Of a DNA stretch of 6,839 nt, positions 1-6,839 are shown piece after piece. A model generated the notes under the pieces. That model did not search any database and was not told the DNA's origin. It saw only the letters and a list, made by a program, of their open reading frames with translations. The position numbers and the translations under genes are program-made. This DNA is from Eubacteriales bacterium. GTDB taxonomy: Bacteria; Bacillota_A; Clostridia; Christensenellales; Aristaeellaceae. How positions within the stretch are numbered: position 1 is the stretch's first letter; the number at the start of each line of letters is the position of its first letter. The stretch spans positions 1 to 6,839 of the forward strand of contig JAQUXV010000143.1 in NCBI GenBank assembly GCA_028692205.1, read 5' to 3'.

Positions 1-2684
1 CTCGTCAGGAATTGATGAATGAGATTTTTCAAAAAAATGAAGAACTCAGTAAAAGCCAGCATTTTTTGCAGTCCGTTCTGGAAAACATACACTCGCTGGT
101 TTATACCAAGGATATCAACGGGCGGTACACTTATGTAAACCGTCAATGGGAAATCACCACCGGTTTTAACAGGGAACAGGCGCTGGGTCGGAATTATATG
201 GAGCTCTTCGGTAAGAGGGCTCTACGGCGGCATGCGGAAGACGACTATCTTACGATGCACACCGGTGAAACAATAACGGTTGAAGAAAAGCTGCCCTGCG
301 GCAATCAAAAGGAAGCATACTTCCTGACGACCAGAGTCCCCATGATGCATGACGGAAAAATTGTAGGCCTCTGTATGATTTCCGTCGATATTACGGACAG
401 AAAAATAATGGAAGAAGAAACGATCGCAGCCAAACGGGTTGCAGAGAAGGCTGCCAACTCAAAGGCCGAGTTTTTAGCGAATATGAGCCATGAAATCAGA
501 ACGCCGATGAACGCCATCATGGGCATGACCTATCTGCTCAGCAATACAAGTCTGAATGAAAAACAACGGGATTATGCCGATAAAATTGCCCATTCAAGCC
601 AGCACTTGCTCGGTATCATCAATGATATTCTTGACTTTTCAAAAATCGAAGCCGGCAAGATGGATATTGAAAATGTGGATTTCAAGCTGCACGGAGTGCT
701 GGAGAACCTGTTCGACATGATCGGTGAAAAATGCTCGAATAAAAAGCTGGAATTAATATTCGACATTGATCCAAATATTTCGGACGACCTTTGCGGCGAT
801 CCGCTTCGGTTGGGTCAGGTGCTGGTGAACTACACGAATAACGCCGTAAAGTTCACCGATAAGGGTGAAATAATCGTAAGAATAAAAAAGATAGAGCAGA
901 AGGAAGACCAGTGTATGCTGCGCTTCGAAGTGCAGGATACGGGCATCGGCCTTACGAAGGAGAAAAAGGCGATGCTGTTTCAGCCCTTTCAGCAGGCAGA
1001 CTCTTCCACGACCAGAAAATATGGCGGCACTGGCCTGGGACTTGCAATTTCCAAGCAGCTTGCGACCCTGATGGGCGGCGAAGTGGGCGTGGAATCAGCC
1101 TATGGCGTCGGCAGCACTTTCTGGTTTACCGCACGCCTACAGGAACGGACGTCCGAATCGGATAGATTTCAATATAGTTTGGACATCGGCGGCCGCAGGA
1201 TGCTGGTGGTGGATGACAATGCGATTGCGCGCAGCGTGATGCGGGAGATGCTGAAATCGCTGAAAATGCGCGCCGATCAAGCGGATTGCGGTGAAAAAGC
1301 GCTTGAAATGGTTCGCAAAGCGAATGACAGCAACGACCCGTATGAAGTAATCTTTATGGATATGCAGATGCCGGGCATCAACGGTATCGAAACCTGGAAA
1401 TTGATCAAAAACATGCAGCTGATCAACAAGCCCCGCTGTATCATTGTTACGGCATACGGACGGGAAGAAGTATTTCATATGGCCGAAGACGCGGGCATCG
1501 AGATTGTGCTGATTAAGCCGCTGACGCCGAGCATTCTGCTGGAATCCACCTACCGTGTATTGGGCGCGGAAGTATTGCAAAAGGATAAGGACAAGATTGA
1601 TGAGGCCATCAAGATGAACCTTTCGCTGGAATCGATTCGCGGCGCCCGGATTTTGCTGGTAGAAGACAATGACCTGAACCAGGAAGTTGTTAAGGGCCTG
1701 CTGGAAGACTGTGATTTGGAAATTGACATAGCGGAAAACGGTCAGGAGGCAGTCGACAAGGTAAAGGAAACAACGTACGATATTGTGTTAATGGATATGC
1801 AAATGCCGGTGATGGACGGGTTGGAAGCGACCAGAATTATCCGTGGTTTTCCCCAACACAAATCACTACCGATTATTGCAATGACCGCAAACGCGTTGGT
1901 AGAGGACAGGATGCGCTGCGTCACTGCCGGAATGAACGATTACATTACCAAACCGATTAACCCGGAGCACTTGTTCTCCATTCTCGGCAAATGGGTGAAA
2001 CCGAAATCCGGAACCACAAAGGAGCTTAAAGAGGAAAACTCTGCCCAGCGGAATACGCCTGCGGAACCGGTTGAAATTGAAAATATACCCGGCCTTGACA
2101 TACAGGCGGGATTAAACCGCGTTCTGGGGAAAAAGAAAATTTATGTAAGCTTACTGCGGAAATATGTGGAAGGCCAAAGAAACGTCATTGCGGAGATCGA
2201 GCAAACGCTGGCGAAAAACGATACCGATACGGCGCAGCGTATTGCCCATACGCTGAAGGGCGTATCCGGCAACATTGGCGCGGAAGCCGTGCAGCAAAAA
2301 GCCGCGGAACTGGAAACCGCGATAAGGCAAAATGCAGCCGCATCGGCGATTGCTGAGGCGTTACAGAATACAAACAAGCAGCTGCAGCCATTGCTGAACG
2401 AGTTGGATCGTATACTGCCGCCGGAGGAAGCGGCAGCGCAGCCCACAGGGCCGGAAGCGACAAAGGATCAACTGATTCAGATGTTGGAAATGATCATACC
2501 GCATATTCAGACCAGAAAGCCCAAGACTTGCAACGACGCTTTGATTGAGTACCGTAAACTGGTATGGCCGGAAGAACTGCGTGAAAACGCTTTGCTGCTT
2601 GACCAACGGGTATCAAAGTATAAATACGGCGAGGCGCTGGAGCTTGCGGACGGATTGTTGAAATCCCTGAAAGGCGAAAAATGA
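1..2684 (+). CDS. Hybrid sensor histidine kinase, PAS-HisKA-HATPase-REC-REC-HPt (5' partial)
   Basis: Membrane-free portion of a multidomain kinase that autophosphorylates on His and passes the phosphate through its own receivers and HPt domain. Counting from the TTG at 12: a PAS domain (about 15-130), a short coiled-coil linker, HisKA with the H-box SHEIRTP (His160), and an HATPase with N-box [10 protein letters not shown] (273-282), G1 box DTGIG (Asp309) and G2 box [10 protein letters not shown]. Receiver 1 has D401/D402, acceptor D450, T480 and K502. Receiver 2 has E551/D552, acceptor D595, T625 and K647. The HPt domain carries AHTLKG (His746), followed by a roughly 85-residue helical tail. 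All phosphotransfer residues are present. The frame is open to the left edge (codons for RQEL directly before MNEIF), and neither TTG 12 nor ATG 15 has a ribosome binding site in view, so the true start and any membrane or sensor domain lie upstream. The stop overlaps the next gene by 4 nt, which ties the two together functionally. The signal it senses cannot be read from this part. Confidence 0.95.
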   Translation, partial: RQELMNEIFQKNEELSKSQHFLQSVLENIHSLVYTKDINGRYTYVNRQWEITTGFNREQALGRNYMELFGKRALRRHAEDDYLTMHTGETITVEEKLPCGNQKEAYFLTTRVPMMHDGKIVGLCMISVDITDRKIMEEETIAAKRVAEKAANSKAEFLANMSHEIRTPMNAIMGMTYLLSNTSLNEKQRDYADKIAHSSQHLLGIINDILDFSKIEAGKMDIENVDFKLHGVLENLFDMIGEKCSNKKLELIFDIDPNISDDLCGDPLRLGQVLVNYTNNAVKFTDKGEIIVRIKKIEQKEDQCMLRFEVQDTGIGLTKEKKAMLFQPFQQADSSTTRKYGGTGLGLAISKQLATLMGGEVGVESAYGVGSTFWFTARLQERTSESDRFQYSLDIGGRRMLVVDDNAIARSVMREMLKSLKMRADQADCGEKALEMVRKANDSNDPYEVIFMDMQMPGINGIETWKLIKNMQLINKPRCIIVTAYGREEVFHMAEDAGIEIVLIKPLTPSILLESTYRVLGAEVLQKDKDKIDEAIKMNLSLESIRGARILLVEDNDLNQEVVKGLLEDCDLEIDIAENGQEAVDKVKETTYDIVLMDMQMPVMDGLEATRIIRGFPQHKSLPIIAMTANALVEDRMRCVTAGMNDYITKPINPEHLFSILGKWVKPKSGTTKELKEENSAQRNTPAEPVEIENIPGLDIQAGLNRVLGKKKIYVSLLRKYVEGQRNVIAEIEQTLAKNDTDTAQRIAHTLKGVSGNIGAEAVQQKAAELETAIRQNAAASAIAEALQNTNKQLQPLLNELDRILPPEEAAAQPTGPEATKDQLIQMLEMIIPHIQTRKPKTCNDALIEYRKLVWPEELRENALLLDQRVSKYKYGEALELADGLLKSLKGEK

Positions 2685-3766
2685 AAAACTTATCGGAATG
2701 CTCGGTATTGATCGTTGACGATACCGAAGAAAATATTGATATCCTCTTCGGCGCGCTGGGAGATGAATACGATGTCTCTGTCGCGACGGACGGCCAGTCC
2801 GCGCTTGATTTTCTGGAAAACACAAAACCCGATATTATTCTGCTGGATATTATGATGCCGGGAATCAGCGGATATGAGGTATGCGAAAAGTTAAAGGAAA
2901 ACAAGGCGACTGAAGACATCCCCGTAATTATGATTACCGCGATGACGGATATCGAAAGCAAGCGAAAAGGTTTCGAGCTGGGCGCTGTAGATTATATTAC
3001 CAAACCGTTTGAGGTTTCCGAGGTGCAGGCAAGGGTGCATACGCACCTTTCGTTAAAGCTGGCTAAACAGGAATTGTTTATGCAAAACGAGATCCTTGAA
3101 GAAAAGGTGGAGGAGCGCACGGAAGAACTGTGCCTTACGCAGGAAGCCACGATCGAGGCTATCGCGTACCTCGCAGAATACCGGGACCCGGAAACGGGCG
3201 GGCACATCAAACGTACGAAGAACTATGTACGCGTGCTGGCCGAAAGGCTACAGGAAAATTCGAAGTACAAGGACGTTCTTTCGGAAGAAGTTGTTGACAA
3301 CATGTACAACTCAGCGCCCTTGCACGATATTGGGAAAATAGGAATTCGGGATGATGTGTTGTTAAAACCTGGGAAGCTGACGGACGAAGAATTTTCGGAA
3401 ATGAAAAAGCACACCGAAATTGGTTTTAACGCGCTGAATCTGGCATCCCAAAAGCTGGGCGAAAATTCGTTTTTACAATACGCGATGATTTTCTCGAAAT
3501 ATCATCATGAGAAATGGGACGGCTCCGGTTACCCCGACCACATAGCGGGTGGTGAAATCCCCATTGCCGGAAGAATAATGGCTATTGCGGACGTATATGA
3601 CGCGCTTACCAGCGCGCGCGTGTATAAGCCGGCCTTTCCGCATCAGAAAGCGGTTGAAATTATCGTGGAGGAGAGCGGAAAGCACTTTGACCCCGAGATT
3701 GTCGAGGCATTTTTATCGGTGAAAGATGAATTTGAGAAAATATCGAAGCTGTTTTCCGACCCTTAA
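2681..3766 (+). CDS. Response regulator with HD-GYP domain, probable cyclic-di-GMP phosphodiesterase
   Basis: A 361-residue cytoplasmic regulator. The N-terminal receiver (about 5-125) has the acidic pair D13/D14, acceptor D56, T86 and K108. A helical, probably coiled-coil linker (about 125-155) leads into a full HD-GYP domain (about 155-355). The metal-binding set is visible: E171 and H175 (in DPETGGH), H215-D216 with K219 (HDIGKIG), H244, H275-H276 and D304. The GYP signature is at 283-285, in DGSGYP. Active HD-GYP enzymes hydrolyse cyclic-di-GMP to pGpG or GMP, and having both E171 and H175 is the pattern of the trinuclear-metal subgroup, so activity is likely. The ATG lies inside the kinase stop (ATGA), with a weak AAGG 6 nt upstream, so translation is probably coupled. 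The kinase's HPt domain is the obvious phosphate donor to D56. Neither the environmental signal nor the cellular target is shown. A GMP-AMP dinucleotide (cGAMP) substrate is a less likely alternative. Confidence 0.95.
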   Translation: MKNLSECSVLIVDDTEENIDILFGALGDEYDVSVATDGQSALDFLENTKPDIILLDIMMPGISGYEVCEKLKENKATEDIPVIMITAMTDIESKRKGFELGAVDYITKPFEVSEVQARVHTHLSLKLAKQELFMQNEILEEKVEERTEELCLTQEATIEAIAYLAEYRDPETGGHIKRTKNYVRVLAERLQENSKYKDVLSEEVVDNMYNSAPLHDIGKIGIRDDVLLKPGKLTDEEFSEMKKHTEIGFNALNLASQKLGENSFLQYAMIFSKYHHEKWDGSGYPDHIAGGEIPIAGRIMAIADVYDALTSARVYKPAFPHQKAVEIIVEESGKHFDPEIVEAFLSVKDEFEKISKLFSDP

Positions 3767-3840
3767 AAAAGCACAGTTGCAACCGCTTTGCGTATACCAT
3801 GGCGGAGCGGAAACGATACGGGGATGTGAGTCCACGGGAA

Positions 3841-3885
3841 AACGGAGCAGATTCAGGGGGTTTCCAAACCCGTATCTGCTCCGTT
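3841..3885 (+). terminator. Probable rho-independent terminator of the kinase/HD-GYP operon
   Basis: A perfect 12-bp inverted repeat (3841-3852 with 3874-3885, AACGGAGCAGAT against its complement) encloses a second small stem, GGGTTT/AAACCC. It lies 75 nt after the HD-GYP stop. It is preceded by AAA and followed by ATTTCG, so the U-run is short. It could equally be a structured repeat element or processing site. A stronger terminator stands downstream at 4122-4166. Confidence 0.5.
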
Positions 3886-4121
3886 ATTTCGTCGTGGCGG
3901 GTTTGCAAAGCTTTCTTCCAACACCATCAAAATGACTGGCTGAATTGGCTCATTTACGCAGAAACGAGTGTGGTACGGTTGTATATACGCCGACCAGTAC
4001 CGGAGTAACGCTTTATTATGTGTATATGCCATCCGTTGAATCAGCCTGTTTACAGGGTACCCGATTAAAGAAGTGAAGAGCAACGAGAAACCAATGAACG
4101 CGCTGTAAAAATCAAACGGAG
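3886..4121. other. Unassigned convergent spacer with internal hairpin and short frame
   Basis: About 235 bp lie between the two terminator-like hairpins, and no gene in them can be named. Visible structure: an imperfect hairpin at 3972-4001 (GGTACGGT pairing with ACCaGTACC, one bulged A), a related pair of strings GTATATACGCC (3981) and GTATATGCC (4022), and the palindrome GGGTACCC (4055-4062). A 46-codon plus-strand frame (3936-4073, stop TGA 4074-4076) reads in protein-like fashion (residues such as VVYTPTSTGVTLYYVYMPSV) but has no ATG near its beginning. Its only early start candidate is TTG at 3945, which lacks a ribosome binding site. It may be a gene remnant, part of an intergenic repeat, or the shadow of a structured RNA. 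Confidence 0.35.
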
Positions 4122-4166
4122 TGCAATTAAAAAGATGTCCGTTTTGCGGACATCTTTTTAATTGCA
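4122..4166. terminator. Bidirectional rho-independent terminator
   Basis: A perfect 20-bp stem (4122-4141 with 4147-4166) has a 5-nt loop, TTTTG. The inner part is GC-rich (GATGTCCG/CGGACATC) and is flanked by AAAAA on the left and TTTTT on the right, so either strand gives a hairpin followed by a U-run. It starts 17 nt past the stop of the minus-strand NifX-like gene and also faces the plus-strand HD-GYP operon, as expected between convergent operons. Confidence 0.9.
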
Positions 4167-4183
4167 TAGGGGATATTGAAAGG

Positions 4184-4540
4184 TTAATGCCCGCACTCGT
4201 CGGCATGGGAATGCTCATGGCAAACCGAGCCTGTAGACTTCAGCTCTCCGTTCAGGTAGGCGGTTACGGCGTCGCGCGCGTTGCCTTCCGCACCAACGAT
4301 CACTTCAATATTGCGCTCGTTGAAAATATCCACGGCGCCGCCGCCCATACCACCGGCAATAATCACTTCAACGCCTAAATCCCCCAGAAAGTTTGGCAGG
4401 AAACCCGGCTTGTGGCCGGGATTGGCGATGTTGGTTTCGGTGGCGATAGCGCGGTTTTCGCTGGTGAAGATACGGAAGTTTTCGCAATGCCCAAAGTGCT
4501 GAGCGACCTGAGTTCCCATACATGCGACTGCAATTTTCAT
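4184..4540 (-). CDS. NifX/NifB-family (orange-protein-like) metal-cluster-binding protein
   Basis: A small cytoplasmic protein of 118 residues with the dinitrogenase iron-molybdenum cofactor fold: the opening strand MKIAVACMG, then QHFGHCENF (15-22), the glycine-rich IIAGGMGGGAVDIF (60-73), and a last strand near IEVIVGAEG. Family members bind or carry metal-sulfur clusters. NifX and NafY handle nitrogenase cofactor, and the Desulfovibrio orange protein holds a Mo-Cu-S cluster. The C-terminus is a Cys/His-rich tail (C107, H108, H110, H112, C116, H118) that should bind metal. The ATG is supported by AAAGGAGA 8 nt upstream. It is the last gene of the minus-strand cluster, 76 nt after the hydrolase, and ends at the strong terminator. 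No nitrogenase genes are in view, so an orange-protein-like role fits better than nitrogen fixation. The identity of its metal cannot be told from sequence. Confidence 0.9.
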   Translation of the reverse strand: MKIAVACMGTQVAQHFGHCENFRIFTSENRAIATETNIANPGHKPGFLPNFLGDLGVEVIIAGGMGGGAVDIFNERNIEVIVGAEGNARDAVTAYLNGELKSTGSVCHEHSHADECGH

Positions 4541-4548
4541 ACGTGTTT

Positions 4549-4556
4549 TCTCCTTT
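4549..4556 (-). promoter_or_regulatory. Ribosome binding site of the NifX-like gene
   Basis: The minus strand reads AAAGGAGA, 8 nt before the ATG at 4540-4538, in the 76-nt gap after the hydrolase. A strong separate site suggests that this gene can be translated independently. I see no convincing promoter in the gap: TAAGAT (about 4565-4570) resembles a -10 box but has no good -35 partner. Confidence 0.75.
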
Positions 4557-4616
4557 TGATGTTTCTATCTTAATCCGGCGTGTTGAAAAGATGACCTTTC
4601 GAAACGCGTTAACGGA

Positions 4617-5408
4617 TCAGACAATAATGCTTTGTCCGCTGGCCAGATATTCCAGACGGTTCCCCATACGTGCTTTCAGGTATTGATAGGGGGCGATGCC
4701 GGTGCAATGGCAGGTGTAATTGATCGTCGGATGCTTCAGCAGTTCGGCGGCGGCCTCGTCCAAAACGGTATGTTCGGGGCCTTCCGGATCGACCTTCATA
4801 AAGTGAAACCCACCCACCAGGATATCCGGGTGCAGCCAGTGCGTGATATTCAGCACCCCTTTGTGGGAGCATCCGCTGATGACGATGGTTTTCCCATCTT
4901 CATGCAGGATCAGATATTGCTCGTGCAAAAATTCATCCGGCGTTATCTTCCCCTCATGCTCCGCGTAAAGGCCGTAACTGCCCATCACGAACGGACGAGG
5001 CCGGTCATTGCAGGAGCATAGGAAAGCAGCATCGTCTAGAACCAGTTGATCCTGCACATACACGATCTGCTTATAATTCCGCAATGCGGGATCTACGCCG
5101 ATATCGCGTCTGCTTTCCGCGTAATGTGGCTCAAACGCAAACTGGTTTACATAGACAGGGGTGTGATGATTGATCGCCAGAAACGCGCCCAGCCCGCCGC
5201 TGTGGTCGTAATGACCGTGGGAGAGAACCGCGAAATCGACCGTATTCAGGTCAATGTTCAATCGTTCCGCATTTTGTACAAAACCGTCGCTTTGCCCCAT
5301 ATCAAAAAGGATTTTCCGATCGGCGGTTTCCAGCAGAAGGCTCAAGCCGTGCTCCGCAAGGAAGCCGTCGGCATAGGAGATGTTCTCCATCAGCGCAGTG
5401 ATTTTCAA
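4617..5408 (-). CDS. Metallo-beta-lactamase-fold hydrolase (COG1237-like), TTG start
   Basis: A 263-residue soluble metallo-hydrolase. The opening MKITALMENIS is typical of the branch annotated as 7,8-dihydropterin-6-methyl-4-(ribofuranosyl)aminobenzene-phosphate synthase-like. The metal motif SHGHYDHSGG gives H64, H66, D68 and H69. Later come SGCSHKG (H182), GGFHF (H202) and CHCTG (C233, H234, C235), all characteristic of this branch. The start is taken as TTG 5408-5406 because GGGAGG lies 9 nt upstream and the sequence then begins like its relatives. The frame extends 23 codons further up, but that stretch lies inside the neighbouring ATPase gene and looks unlike a protein. TTGA overlaps the stop of the ATPase, so translation is probably coupled. 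The in-frame ATG at codon 7 is a weaker alternative. The substrate is unknown, and its place between ferredoxin-ATPases and a cluster carrier suggests a role in cofactor or redox handling. Confidence 0.9.
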   Translation of the reverse strand: MKITALMENISYADGFLAEHGLSLLLETADRKILFDMGQSDGFVQNAERLNIDLNTVDFAVLSHGHYDHSGGLGAFLAINHHTPVYVNQFAFEPHYAESRRDIGVDPALRNYKQIVYVQDQLVLDDAAFLCSCNDRPRPFVMGSYGLYAEHEGKITPDEFLHEQYLILHEDGKTIVISGCSHKGVLNITHWLHPDILVGGFHFMKVDPEGPEHTVLDEAAAELLKHPTINYTCHCTGIAPYQYLKARMGNRLEYLASGQSIIV

Positions 5409-6277
5409 ACTTCGCTGCCTCCCATCACTTTCATGGTCGCCTGATAGACGCTGTAAAGAGCGTCCCTTGCGGGGCATGGCACATCCGCAAGGCTTCGGCC
5501 CGCATTGATGGCCGCGGATGCCTGAGCATCGTACGGTATTTTCCCGACAAAGGGGATAGCGTTCTTCTCACAGTATTGTTGGATCGCGTCGGCATTTTGC
5601 GGGCTGCTGTCAAACTTGTTTACGCATACGGCCACGCGGGCACGAAGAATCTCCGCTGTTTTCAGAATGCGCGTCAGGTCGCTGAAGCCGGAAAGTGAAG
5701 GCTCGGAAACGATAAGCACAAGGTCAACGCCGGTTACGGAAGCGATGACCGGGCAGCCGATGCCGGGAGAACCGTCAATAATGGCAAGCGGAACGTTCTT
5801 CGCGGCGGCAGACATCGCGTTTTTGACTTCGGTTACCAGTTTGCCGGAGTTGCCGCGGCCCATTCGCAGTTCCGCTGTGGAAAATACGGGATCGCCGCGA
5901 TAGAGCGTGAGTTTCCCGGAAACATCGTCCCTTAGCGTAACCGCGCTCTCAGGGCATATATATTCGCATACGCCGCAGCCCTCACAGGAAGATTCGTTGA
6001 TAGTACAGAAACCGTCTGCGAAACGAACTGCATCAAATCGGCAGTGCTCGCGGCACGCGCCGCATCCGGTGCAGCGCGCAGAGTCGATGTGCGCGACCTT
6101 TGAACCCAGGTAGTCCGTGTACTCCGGTTGGGACTGCACATTTGTGACAATGTGGAGGTTTGGCGCATCCACATCGCAATCCGCAAAGGCATGCGCCTGT
6201 GCGAAACGGATGAACGCCGCGGCGGTCGTGGTTTTGCCTGTGCCGCCTTTTCCGCTTAAAATCAGCAGTTTCTTCAT
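5405..6277 (-). CDS. MinD/ParA-family ATPase with inserted 2x[4Fe-4S] ferredoxin domain (copy B)
   Basis: A 290-residue cytoplasmic P-loop ATPase. The deviant Walker A SGKGGTGKTTT (K10 and K15) is at the N-terminus, DCDVDAPN at 33-40, the Walker B region IIDGSPGIGC around D168, and NKFD at 220-223 near the base-binding site. Between the first and second ATPase motifs is a ferredoxin insert (about 63-112) with two [4Fe-4S] motifs: C69-C72-C75-C79 and C98-C101-C104-C108. The first lacks the usual Pro after the last Cys (R80), while the second has CP. Proteins of this architecture occur in anaerobes beside NifX-family proteins, and the ORP complex of Desulfovibrio contains two of them. They are thought to couple ATP hydrolysis to handling of electrons or metal clusters. 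The ATG at 6277 is chosen for the GGAGGTGA just upstream and the canonical MKKLLILSGKGG opening. It overlaps the preceding gene by ATGA and the next by TTGA. Confidence 0.93.
   Translation of the reverse strand: MKKLLILSGKGGTGKTTTAAAFIRFAQAHAFADCDVDAPNLHIVTNVQSQPEYTDYLGSKVAHIDSARCTGCGACREHCRFDAVRFADGFCTINESSCEGCGVCEYICPESAVTLRDDVSGKLTLYRGDPVFSTAELRMGRGNSGKLVTEVKNAMSAAAKNVPLAIIDGSPGIGCPVIASVTGVDLVLIVSEPSLSGFSDLTRILKTAEILRARVAVCVNKFDSSPQNADAIQQYCEKNAIPFVGKIPYDAQASAAINAGRSLADVPCPARDALYSVYQATMKVMGGSEV
5418..5423 (-). promoter_or_regulatory. Ribosome binding site fixing the TTG start of the hydrolase
   Basis: The minus strand reads GGGAGG inside the last codons of ferredoxin-MinD ATPase B, 9 nt before TTG 5408-5406. 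It is the main reason for preferring this non-ATG start over the longer frame beginning at 5477 or the ATG at codon 7. Confidence 0.8.
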
Positions 6278-6839
6278 GCGTTCACCTCCGCCGGAATGCT
6301 TTGCAACAGACGGTAGAATAGCGCTTTTACTTCTTCGTTGTGCAGGCAGGCGACTTCTCCGTCGGCGTTCAAGCTTGCGACATCGGAGCGATAGGGAATG
6401 CTGCACAGAATTTTCAGGTTGCTTTGTTTGCAGTATTCGGCGAGCGGCGTATATTCGCTGTCGGCCTTGTTAATTACGACGCCGCAGGGCCTGTGCATCT
6501 GTTTTATCAGCGTATGCACCATTTTGAGGTTATGGAGGCCGAAAGCTGTTGGTTCCGCGACCAGAATGCAGTAATCCGCCTCGGATACGCTTTCCATTAC
6601 GGAACATCCGCTGCCCGGCGGGCAATCGATGATGTTCAATCCGTTGTTCACAAGCCCTTTGTTCAGAGCGGCCTTGATAACCGGCACCGCCGAGGCTTCC
6701 CCAAGGTTCAGAATACCTGTGATTACACGAACCTGATTCCACATGCCGCTTTCCAGAATACCGACGGAACGGGGTTTCTCGGTCACGGCTCCAGCGGGGC
6801 AGACCAGCGCGCAGCCGCCGCAGGCATGGCAAACATCCG
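6274..6839 (-). CDS. MinD/ParA-family ATPase with ferredoxin insert (copy A, 5' end outside window)
   Basis: The C-terminal 187 residues of a second ferredoxin-MinD ATPase. The first visible residues contain the cluster motif CHACGGCALVCP (Cys 3, 6, 9 and 13 of the visible part), followed by AGAV, then the middle of the ATPase domain with EVRVI-like strand NQVRVITGILNLGE, Walker B LNIIDCPPGSGC and the base-site motif NKAD. It lines up with copy B from the second [4Fe-4S] motif onward: DCPPGSGC matches DGSPGIGC and INKAD matches VNKFD. The Walker A and first cluster must lie past the right edge. A GTG at 6786 could be read as a start, but the cluster motif directly before it is in frame, so it is internal. 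The stop overlaps copy B's start by ATGA. It is probably the first or an early gene of this cluster, and the promoter is not in the window. Confidence 0.92.
   Translation of the reverse strand, partial: DVCHACGGCALVCPAGAVTEKPRSVGILESGMWNQVRVITGILNLGEASAVPVIKAALNKGLVNNGLNIIDCPPGSGCSVMESVSEADYCILVAEPTAFGLHNLKMVHTLIKQMHRPCGVVINKADSEYTPLAEYCKQSNLKILCSIPYRSDVASLNADGEVACLHNEEVKALFYRLLQSIPAEVNA
6281..6288 (-). promoter_or_regulatory. Ribosome binding site of ATPase B
   Basis: The minus strand carries GGAGGTGA within the end of ATPase A, a few bases before the ATG at 6277-6275. The match to the 16S rRNA tail is near-complete and rules out the upstream in-frame ATG at 6406, whose added 43 residues are an Arg/Ser-rich out-of-frame reading of the neighbour. 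Confidence 0.85.

Noticed and set aside
1137..1580. 147-codon minus-strand frame opposite receiver 1
   Set aside because: It is the antisense shadow of a well-supported kinase domain and resembles no known protein.
3767..4183. Cyclic-di-GMP riboswitch near the HD-GYP gene
   Set aside because: I looked for the class I aptamer's conserved elements and found none, and the region lies downstream of the gene rather than in a leader.
3853..4218. 121-codon minus-strand frame across the convergent spacer
   Set aside because: It runs through both hairpins and into the end of the NifX-like gene, has no family resemblance, and would be cut by the terminator.
4184..4540. Nitrogen-fixation gene (nifX) assignment
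   Set aside because: There are no nif structural or cofactor genes in view. The neighbours match the orange-protein type of locus, and the family is broad.
5409..5477. Upstream extension of the hydrolase to an ATG at 5477
   Set aside because: It lies wholly inside ATPase B in another frame, is not protein-like, and has no ribosome binding site. TTG 5408 has one.
6278..6406. Upstream extension of ATPase B to an ATG at 6406
   Set aside because: The added 43 residues are Arg/Ser-rich and lie in the overlapping ATPase A gene. GGAGGTGA and the canonical P-loop opening both point to 6277.
6784..6786. GTG as the start of ATPase A
   Set aside because: The codons just before it encode a [4Fe-4S] cluster motif in the same frame, so the gene continues beyond the window edge.

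Overview
The window looks like chromosomal DNA of an anaerobic low-to-mid GC Firmicute, most likely a clostridium. The reasons are strong AGGAGG-type ribosome binding sites, tightly overlapping operons, a multidomain hybrid kinase with an HD-GYP regulator, and a set of ferredoxin-MinD ATPases with a NifX-family protein that is typical of strict anaerobes. This placement is inferred from gene content. No rRNA, tRNA, CRISPR array or intact mobile element is visible.

Left half, plus strand (1-3766): two genes form a signalling operon. The first is the 3' part of a large hybrid sensor kinase (PAS - HisKA - HATPase - REC - REC - HPt - helical tail) whose reading frame is still open at the left edge. 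It overlaps by 4 nt (ATGA) a response regulator made of a REC domain fused to a complete HD-GYP domain. Together they read as a phosphorelay, kinase His to internal REC Asp to HPt His to the regulator's Asp, which controls a cyclic-di-GMP phosphodiesterase.

Middle (3767-4183): a 417-bp convergent spacer. It has a terminator-like hairpin behind the regulator, about 230 bp of unassigned sequence with a further hairpin and a short uninterrupted frame, and a perfect 20-bp stem flanked by A and T tracts that should terminate transcription from both sides.

Right half, minus strand (6839 down to 4184): a four-gene cluster in the order ferredoxin-MinD ATPase A (5' end outside the window), ferredoxin-MinD ATPase B, metallo-beta-lactamase-fold hydrolase, NifX/orange-protein-like protein. 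The first three genes are linked by 4-nt overlaps (ATGA, then TTGA). The last follows after a 76-nt gap with its own ribosome binding site. Pairs of ferredoxin-containing MinD ATPases next to a NifX-family protein recall the anaerobe-specific orange protein (ORP) complex of Desulfovibrio. A role in assembling or inserting a metal-sulfur cluster is the best inference, and the hydrolase is the least explained member.
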